Shown one piece after another: positions 56,468-64,000 of a stretch of DNA of 64,000 nucleotides. This DNA is from Rhizophagus irregularis (taxonomy: Eukaryota; Glomeromycota; Glomeromycetes; Glomerales; Glomeraceae), in NCBI RefSeq assembly GCF_026210795.1, contig NC_089440.1, forward strand, positions 3,224,001 to 3,288,000, read 5' to 3'. A program made the translations under genes and the position numbers. Position 1 is the stretch's first letter. Every line of letters begins with the position of its first letter. Under the pieces are notes generated by a model. The model worked only from the letters and a program-made list of their open reading frames with translations, ran no database searches and was not told the origin of the DNA.

Positions 56468-57496
56468 TTATTCTTTCTTACATTTCCTACTTCTTTTCTT
56501 CGACTTTCTATTCTCTTTCCATTTTGGAAAATCATCATTGACATTGAAAATTACTCCATCCTCCCACATTCTTTTGGCAATAATGGTCAAATTTTTAACA
56601 TCATCAATTCCCGAATGTTTATGCCCTACAAATTCTAATCCATATCTTGTTAACATACCATCTATATTTGTTCTTTCACAATTATAAAATTTTGAAAAAA
56701 GTGCTCGTATGTCTACCCAAGGAATTGAAAAATATGATGGTCTATCTATTTGTGAGATTGTACATTGTTTTCTGACGAAATCACGTATATCCCATGGTCC
56801 TATATTAAAATTATATTAATATATATTAAATTCAATATAATACTTTACTTCTTTACAAAATACAATATAATACTTTACCATCAGTAATAAAAGCACAGGT
56901 ATTTTCATAAAATAATTGATATTTGTGTAGGAATTCTTGAAATTTAATCAACACTTCAGGAAATGATGGACTTACATCTATTGTTGTCTTTAAAATCATT
57001 ATTTTATGAATAATTGATTAGAAAACAATACATAAAAGTGTTACCTGTGATATTCCAGTTAATTCCTTACAAAAATCTGATAATATTGGTTTTACACTTG
57101 GTTTAACATATGAATGAAATATCTCTACCTAAATATATAATTTATTTATAATTATTATTTGATGGATTTTTTTAAAAAAAAGAAACGGGGAAATAATTTA
57201 AAAATTATATACTATTTCAAATGTATTGCCTTCAAGTAAAATTATTGGAAATTCTATTATCTCATTCTTATAATCGAACCCTCCTCCTTTTTCACATGTT
57301 GCTTCAACATCAAAGCATAAATAGTATTGAAACGGTTGTTCTTTCTTGCTAATAAAATATGTAGGTTAATTTTGATTCACAAAAAAAAAAAATGTACAAA
57401 CTCTTGAAAATCGTACATTTTTGTAACTCCCTCCTCATTCTTTTCATTAAAACTCTTATCATTAGAAATATCTTCGGAGGATTTATTATTAATCAT
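56468..57496 (-). CDS. ERI1-like 3'-5' exonuclease (DEDDh)
   Basis: About five exons. The start exon encodes MINNKSSEDISNDKSFNEKN and ends ...TKMYDFQD. The exonuclease domain begins YLCFDVEATCEKGGGFDYKN (first acidic pair in FDVEAT), IIEFPIILLEG, IFHSYVKPSVKPILSDFCKE with LTGISQTTID, then CAFITDGPWDIRDFVRKQ (third Asp) and FVGHKHSGIDDVKNLTIIAK (His and last Asp). A basic tail (RKSKKRSRKCKKE) follows. ERI1/3'hExo-type enzymes trim 3' ends of small RNAs, histone mRNA or 5.8S rRNA; the SAP domain of animal ERI1 is absent. The lack of that domain also fits ERI2/ERI3-type relatives. In a fungus with RNA silencing it could dampen siRNA, but that is inference. The stop is TAA at 56468-56470. Confidence 0.87.
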
Positions 57497-59002
57497 TTCT
57501 TTTTTTTATGACTAAAAAAAAGTATGAGAATTACTATGTTGACTTTTCGAAATTTTGTTTCGCACTAAAAAAAGGTGATAACATCATAAATAAATATTAG
57601 GTAACTAAGAAATTCTTTAAAAAAACATTATTATTAATACTGTACGTGTTATAAAAATCGAAAATTGGAATTCCTGACCTTAAAAATAACCCTTTTTTAT
57701 ATGCGTAACAATTAGATATTTGGTCAAGTGATTTTCAAATTTAATTTTGTAAATCACTAATTCAGGCAATAATTTACAGTACTTTGCATGCAGTACTTAA
57801 TTTTATTATGATGATGAGATGATGAGCAATCCTGTCTTAAAATCTTAAATTGAAAATAAAAGGATTTTCTTTAATGCTAAGGGGATTTACATATATCTTA
57901 AAAAATAAGCATAAAAATAGTGAAACTAAAAAAGAACTGAATAGGAAAATTTTTATTTATAACCCCAATAATTTTATAATAAATCTTTGATATATATAAT
58001 TTTTTAAAAAAAACATAAAAATTTTGAATAAATTTGAATAATTTATTCTTTAAAATCTTTAAATATAATCAGCTATTAAATAAATACAGATTATAATGTT
58101 ATATAAGTGATTATTTACAAATTAATGGTAATAAATATTATACTTCTACTAATATAAGTTATATAAGTTAAATATATTTATTAACTTGAATCTTTTTTAT
58201 TGAAATTCTAATAATAATGAGTTTACCTGATGATAAATTAATTTAATTTTTTGAGTTTACCTGATAAAAAAAAAAGATGGACAAATTAATTTAATAACTT
58301 TTTCTCCCTTACCATTATCATCAATTTCATCAGTATATTTTAATTATATTAATTCTACTTTACAGAAACCTTATAATATCATTAAATTTTAGATATACCA
58401 TTTGTTATACGATATTAAAATGATATAAAATGATCATAAAATGTTAAAAATGATATCTTAATAATATTGTTTACCAAACCTCGTTTTAATAATATATATC
58501 AAAATGTCATTATAAAAAATATATCGTAGCGATATGTTATTATTACGAATATCCATTTGATATCATTATGATATTGTTACGATGTCAAACTGAGGTCGTT
58601 AAAATGATCTTGACGATATTAAAAGTTTTAGTAAAAGTAATTAAAACTAAAATATTATAATAATATTTTAATATAATAATATCCATTTTCTTAATTTTAA
58701 CTTTTTAGATATAGTTAATTTTATTAGTAATAATAAATGTCAGGTAAAACAACGTGAAATTCAACAGATACTAAATGTACTACGCATAAGTTTTGTTGTA
58801 TTTATTTAGTTGGTATAATAATCCTATTTTATTTTATTACAAATAATAAATATATTCTCAATAATTCTTAGCGATCTGGTGATTTTAGAATGTTCCTAAA
58901 TATAGAAATGATTAACGAAACATATCTTTTATAAACGACAAAAAATAATTATCTTAATTGTAATAATCTTCCTCTTTTCTTCGTTTAATTTTCTCTGTCA
59001 AC
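57497..59002. other. Divergent intergenic region
   Basis: About 1.5 kb between the divergent ERI1-like and ACAD genes. A cluster of GATAT/ATATC and CGATAT words at about 58400-58625 (for example ATATCGTAGCGATATG) hints at a decayed palindromic repeat, but no clear ends are visible. The rest is AT-rich. Confidence 0.45.
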
Positions 59003-60659
59003 ATGGTTTATACCATACCTTTATTAGTTGAAGAAAAAATTTCTTCTCGTGCTAAAGAATTAATTAAAAAATTGGATAATTTTGTTGAGGTTGGTAATTT
59101 CTCATCTTTAATCAAAATATTTAATTATTTGAAATATTTTATTGTCAAATTAACTAAATTTAAGTGTTTCATTAAATTATGGAGAATGAATGTGTTCCAG
59201 TAGAACAAATTTTTCATGAACAAATTGGTAAAGGAGAAGATCGATGGAAGGTAAATTAATTGAGAAAACTAAAAAATTCCCATATATTATTAAATTCACT
59301 TATAATCATGTGATTTTACAGATCGTTCCACCAATTATCGAAGAGCTTAAAAAGAAAGCTCGATCACTAGGACTTTGGAATCTATTTCTTTCTAAGCATT
59401 ATCGTGAAGGAGCTGGATTAACCAATCTCGAATATGCTCTCATGGCCGAAATTACCGGTAGATCACTCCGTATTGCTCCAGAGGTATATCTCCGTATTTT
59501 GAACTTGAAGATTTCTCAGTAATTTTTCTATTAACATTTTCATTATTAGGCAATAAATTGTTCGGCTCCCGATACTGGAAATATGGAAGTATTTGCAAAA
59601 TATGGAACACCTGCACAAAAAGCAAAATGGTTAACTCCATTATTAAATGGTGAAATTCGTTCAGCATTTGCAATGACTGAAAAGAATATTGCTTCATCAG
59701 ATGCGACAAATATCGCAACTTCAATTATTCGTGTTAATAATGAATATGTTATTAATGGGCACAAATGGTGGATTTCTGGAGCTGGTGATCCTAGATGTGC
59801 AGTATTTCTTGTTATGGGTAAATCTGATCCCAAAAATAAGAGTAAACATAAGCAACAAAGTTTGATAATAGTTCCAAGAGATACACCTGGAATAACTATT
59901 GTTAGACCTCTTACAGTTTTCGGTTATGATGATGCTCCCGAAGGACATTGCGAGATTATATTTAAAGATGTCAGAGTACCAGTTGAGAATATTATTTTAG
60001 GTGAAGGAAGAGGCTTTGAAGTTATTCAAGGGAGATTGGGTCCTGGCAGAATTCATCATTGGTATTAAATTATGAATTTATATAGTTTTACTTTAATTAA
60101 AATTTGTGACTTAATTGTTTCTGTTCTATTAGTATGAGATCAATTGGGGCAGCCGAACGTGGCCTTGATCTAATGCTTGTTCGTGTTACGGATCCTTCCC
60201 GCCGCACTTTTGGAAAACTTTTGGCGGAGCATGGAACCATTGTTTCTGATATTGCAAAATCACGTATGATTATTGATCAGGCTAGATTCCTTGTCCTTAA
60301 TGCCGCGGATATGATCGATAAAGTAGGCGCAAAGAACGCTTTGAAAGAAATTGGAATGGCAAAGGTATTTGTTGTCTCGGTAATGGTTGTTTTATTCAGA
60401 ATTATATTAACTCTTTTTGGATAAATAATAGGCCATAATACCATCTATGTTACTAGAAGTTCTTGATCGTTCAATTCAAGCTCACGGTGCTGGTGGTTTA
60501 AGTGAAGATTTTCCACTTGCCTCTATGTATGCTGCGGGACGCACATTAAGATTTGCAGATGGTCCAGATGAAGTACATATACAACAAATTGGAAGATTGG
60601 AATTGAGAAGAGCCGAAAAAATTAGAACATCTATTGAAAAAATTAAATCTAAATTGTAG
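59003..60659 (+). CDS. ACAD11/10-like acyl-CoA dehydrogenase with PTS1
   Basis: Six exons, about 410 residues. The start is [20 protein letters not shown]. Order of motifs: [87 protein letters not shown] (FAD/substrate region), [77 protein letters not shown] and [19 protein letters not shown]. The paired GRIHHCMR and DGPDEVH are typical of the ACAD10/11 branch, which oxidises long-chain and 4-hydroxy acyl-CoAs. The protein ends in -IKSKL, a canonical peroxisomal targeting signal (SKL). No aminoglycoside-phosphotransferase-like kinase domain is fused, unlike animal ACAD10/11, so this is the dehydrogenase alone. Confidence 0.92.
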
Positions 60660-61879
60660 AAAAAAAAGTACAATTTTCATTTACTATGGTTAAATCATGT
60701 GATGTGCATTGCTTCAGACACAATATATAATTGTTGTAAATATTAGCGATACATCCAAATTGGTTTGAATCGAAAATTCATAAGAAAAAAAAATTATATA
60801 TATATTGTGGTGTTAAAATCATCGATAACAAAGATGAGAGGAGGATAAATATCACTAATTTATTAGCGGCTGATATATTATTATTGGTTTTTTTTCTGTT
60901 TCTTCAAATTGTTTAACTATTTCTGTTTTAATTGATTCTGTTTGATTCTCTATACTATTTTATACAGTATATGTATATATCAAATTAAAAAATATTTTGA
61001 ATTATCCATTGCATTTATTTGCATTTGGTCTATCCGATGGATTTGCGTCTAGACTTTCAGTAAATTTTTTTGGCTAAAACTACTTTCCAATACAATATTT
61101 TCTTGGTAAATACCTTTTGAGCAAAACCTTCAAATAAAATCTTTTTTAATTAACCTTTTTTTTTATGTTAACACTTAACTACCTATTTGGAAGTACTAAT
61201 TAGGGTAGCCACCCCAAATTTAGTAATTTCAATAGGGTGTTGGGGGTGTGTCCCTCGATGTGCAAATATAACTGCTGCGGCAAATTCGTATCAAGAGGGT
61301 AGGGTACATCATGTCAACCCTACGTAATTTGGGTCAAGCTCCCTTATTTTACCTGATTCATATTATCTTACATCACGACAAAAAACTTTTTAAAATAGAA
61401 ATTTGATAGTAATTTATTAATATTTATGTAATTCTATGCGATTTTATATATGATTTTGTATAAATTAGATCAATTCGTATCCTCTTATTTATCAAGTTAT
61501 TTAATAAGTGACCTTTAACTTAAATTTAATTAATAAGGTGTAGAACATGTAAAAACGCGTTTTTTTTAGTTACAATGAATAAATATACGTATTTTTCACT
61601 TAATTATGTTAAAGAAATCAAGAATTTCTTTTCGATGAGTGTAATGAATGAACAAACTTGTTAACCAATTATGTTGAAGAGAACTTTGTAAAATAGTCAA
61701 TATGCCAAATTTGGATAAGGTAAAATTTTCCGATTGGTCTATTTTATGCCGTAATCTTCACGTGATTATAAACAAAAGTTTCGTATAAATAAGAGCGTTG
61801 ATCAAAATTCAAATATTTGGGGAACTCGTCCTTTGTCAGTTTCTGTTTTTTGGGAATTGGAACATTAGTGCTATAAGTC
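60660..61879. other. Intergenic region containing an inverted-repeat element
   Basis: About 1.2 kb between the ACAD and Su(z)12 genes, including the latter's promoter. The only distinct feature is the small GC-richer inverted-repeat element at 61198-61348. Confidence 0.5.
61198..61348. mobile_element. Candidate MITE, about 150 bp, with imperfect terminal inverted repeats
   Basis: The left end (61198-61225) starts AATTAGGGTAGCCACCCCAA. The reverse complement of the right end (61321-61348) starts AATAAGGGAGCTTGACCCAA. About 20 of 28 positions agree when one gap is allowed. The interior is GC-richer than the surroundings, with GGGTGTTGGGGGTGTG. Size, terminal repeats and no coding fit a miniature inverted-repeat transposable element. 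A target-site duplication is not clear. The age cannot be judged from one copy. Confidence 0.55.
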
Positions 61880-64000
61880 ATGGTGAATAGGGCTATTAAG
61901 AGTATTGTTGACCAAAATAGAGTTTCTAGTCTGTTTCGGGAGACTTTTACTGGTAAGATGTTACGCGATTACATTATTCACTTTTGAATTGCTAGGTTAT
62001 CATTTAACCTTTATTAAACTTTAGGGCCATCATGCTTATACCATTGGCTTAATAGCTATAGACCAGTAAGTTATAATTTGATGATTTTTATCTTTTAATT
62101 CTACATGTACAATCTTTTATTCATATAACAATCTTTTGAATGAAAGAGAAATTACCTTAGAAGAAATTTGTCATACATTCAAAAATCTCGTAGAAAAACT
62201 ATAAAAAACAAGCCTAAACAACAGGAACAACGTCTTACACTTGAAGACTTGTGTAGACGTCGTAAACAGGAAGAAGAGACAATTTCCACCAGGTTTATAA
62301 ATTTCATTTTAATGATTTTTTTTTTTTTTTGGTAATTTCATTGTTAATCATTTTTTTTTTATAACAATTAAATTTAATTAGTCGAATTCATCGAACCCTT
62401 CAACTTACTTTTCAAGGGTTAGTTGCTTACGGTATGAATTTTACTGAAAATATTTATACATTCATCATACTTAAAATACTTAAAGATCTTATAATTAATT
62501 TATCTGAATTTTTATGAGATCAGCAAGCCATTCACCAGGAAACAGATCACGTATCAATATTGAATGTGAAATCACTGTTTTTGAAGTTGTAAGGGTTTGT
62601 TATATAATGTTATTGCATCTTTTTTTTTAAGGATATCTATTGATAATTAATGTCACTTGTTATATTACCGCGTAACTCAGAAAAAATCGTCAAGCAATAT
62701 TGCGAAAAAACGCAAATTGAACAATGGAAAGTTTGAATCGAATGATTTTCAATTAACTCACCGATCAACTATTCCTTTAGTGTTAGATGAAAATGGTTGT
62801 TCAATGGGGAATACTTTGTCCATAGAACCTTATACAACGAATATTAATGGCGTTACTTCTCAAGATGTAATTCTAGGATTTCGTTTATATGCACTCAATA
62901 GCCAATCATGGCCTCCTGTTAGTGCGGAGTCTGTAAGGACAATAATTAACGGTGAAAAGAGAAAACTTCATTTAATACCAAAACTTGTTGATTGTTCTGA
63001 TGGTCGCCGAATTTTATGTGTTCAGATGGGTGTGATAGAGAACGGAAATTTTTGTAAAGATAGACGATATGAGCTTGATCTTAGTTTTGCACGTGAACAA
63101 TGTTCAATAATAGAGTCAAATTGGAAAATGCGTTTTACGGTTAATTGGAAGCATAAAGTAAATCTTCCTTTAAAACCCATGAGTTCAAGACCATCCATAT
63201 CTGTTACTGCTCCAAGTGATGATCCGCTAGTAACTTACGTTTATCGTGTCGCTGATTGTGAATTGCATCAAGCAATGAAAGGATTTCGTTGCCCATGGTG
63301 TACTAATCTTAGTTTCAGGGATAGTGCATGTTTAATGTTTCATCTTCGTAATAACCATATGCATCTAAAGTTTAATACAAAGGTATTACAGTTAATATGA
63401 ATGCAATTATATAGTATATATGTATATTTTCACGGAGAAGTATCTAATTTTTTTTTCTGTTAGAATGGCAAACAAGCACCAAGTGATCGCATAATTGTCG
63501 TTAGTTCAAACGATGATTTGTCAGAACTAGATTTCTTTGATATTGATAAGCGTGAAGGTACATGGAACCCAAAGCCATTTGTGTATCCTGTAAAGCAATA
63601 TACAACGCCGCCAGTGGCATTATCATCAATGCCTTCATTAACTTTTTATAATTCTCAAACTTTCATGCCATACCATGTTGATGACGATGTGGATGATTCT
63701 GAGGACGATATTTGTACTCATTGGGTGGAACAATATAATGACGAGGTTATTACTTTTCTTCTTTGTAACTTTTACTTTTTAAACTAATACTTATATATTA
63801 TAATTGCAGACCCTTGATGAGATACCAGACGTTAATGATAAAGAAAAATTAATGATGAAAATGTGGAATAGATTCATAGAACCACAAAAGTATGATATTT
63901 TTTCTAAAGAATATTATTGCATTGTTGCATATATAAACTGATTTTATTATTCTTTTTAGGGGCCTTGCTGATCGTAACCTTCCGGAAGTTTGTTTTCAAT
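61880..64000 (+). CDS. Su(z)12-like VEFS-box PRC2 subunit (partial at right edge)
   Basis: At least eight exons, and the gene continues past the window. The start is MVNRAIKSIVDQNRVSSLFR. Motifs in the order of SUZ12: CLYHWLNSYRPRNYLRRNLS with YIQKSRRKTIKNKPKQ, LTLEDLCRRRKQ, HRTLQLTFQGLVAYASH, GFRLYALNSQSWPP, a KMRFTVNWKHK segment, then the zinc finger FRCPWCTNLSFRDSACLMFH / LRNNHMHLKF (C-x2-C...H-x4-H), and the start of the VEFS box (HWVEQYNDETLDEIPDVNDK / EKLMMKMWNRFIEPQ). Su(z)12 is the scaffold of Polycomb Repressive Complex 2, with E(z) and RbAp48, which methylates H3K27 for facultative gene silencing. The VEFS box contacts E(z). Yeasts lack PRC2; its presence here implies the mark may exist in this organism. 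Confidence 0.9.

Noticed and set aside
26218-64000. A chromatin-gene cluster (BRD8, Gas41, Su(z)12, PHD protein)
   Set aside because: The genes are 10-20 kb apart with unrelated genes between and different strands; chance co-location is sufficient.
1-64000. Retroelements or virus-derived elements
   Set aside because: No reverse transcriptase, integrase, capsid-like or long terminal repeat signal was seen on either strand.

Overview
This is eukaryotic nuclear DNA: very AT-rich, with intergenic poly(A)/poly(T) runs and genes broken by many short (about 50-120 nt) GT-AG introns. Protein content (Pin4-type RRM+R3H protein, Rrp15, Tex1/THOC3, alkaline ceramidase, CaMKI, Gas41/Yaf9) is fungal or fungal-like. 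Several families kept here are absent or patchy in Dikarya as far as I know (LANCL, SPATA20/DUF255, UBAP1-like UMA+UBA, SIKE/FGFR1OP2, Su(z)12). Together with base composition this suggests an early-diverging fungus, most likely Mucoromycota/Glomeromycotina (a Rhizophagus-like arbuscular mycorrhizal fungus). The species is an inference; no rRNA, tRNA or mitochondrial marker is present.

Layout. 1-3.4 kb is gene-poor and holds degraded repeats. 3.4-22.5 kb is dense: RidA-family deaminase (+), SPATA20-like protein (-), a small orphan (+), LANCL (+), small heat-shock protein (+), the KEOPS subunit Pcc1 (-), an ALKBH8-like dioxygenase (+), alkaline ceramidase (+), a wax-synthase-type MBOAT (+), a SIKE/FGFR1OP2 coiled-coil protein (-), a WW-domain protein (+) and a small orphan (-). 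23.7-38.9 kb has a PHD-finger protein with a long tetrapeptide array (-), a BRD8-like NuA4 subunit (+), a C2H2 protein (-), a UBAP1-like ESCRT-I candidate (-), an alpha/beta hydrolase with an altered nucleophile (+), THOC3 (+) and a steroid 5-alpha-reductase family enzyme (-). 39.5-49.8 kb has CaMKI (-), Rrp15 (-), PI31 (+), Gas41/Yaf9 (-) and Pin4 (-). A gene-poor AT-rich stretch precedes a proline-rich BTB-like protein (-, 53.3-55.0 kb), an ERI1-like exonuclease (-), an ACAD11-like acyl-CoA dehydrogenase ending in SKL (+) and a Su(z)12/VEFS-box PRC2 subunit (+), which runs off the right edge.

There is no operon or metabolic cluster; these are independent housekeeping and regulatory genes, several in divergent pairs sharing 170-300 bp promoters (Pcc1/ALKBH8, PHD/BRD8, UBAP1/hydrolase, Rrp15/PI31). 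Chromatin and RNA functions recur (BRD8, Gas41, Su(z)12, PHD, THOC3, ERI1, Pin4), but the genes are not contiguous.

The most interesting signals are a set of micro-exons, each deduced by restoring a conserved motif: 7 and 13 nt in the SPATA20-like gene, 8 nt encoding D-L-K of the kinase catalytic loop in CaMKI, and 10 nt in RidA. Others are a GDDAGG in place of the GDSAGG nucleophile elbow in an otherwise intact hydrolase, a PRC2 core subunit, a GC-AG intron, a small inverted-repeat element near 61.2 kb, and paired promoter palindromes. I saw no convincing retroelement, CRISPR array or RNA gene. Exon boundaries were deduced by eye and should be read as models.
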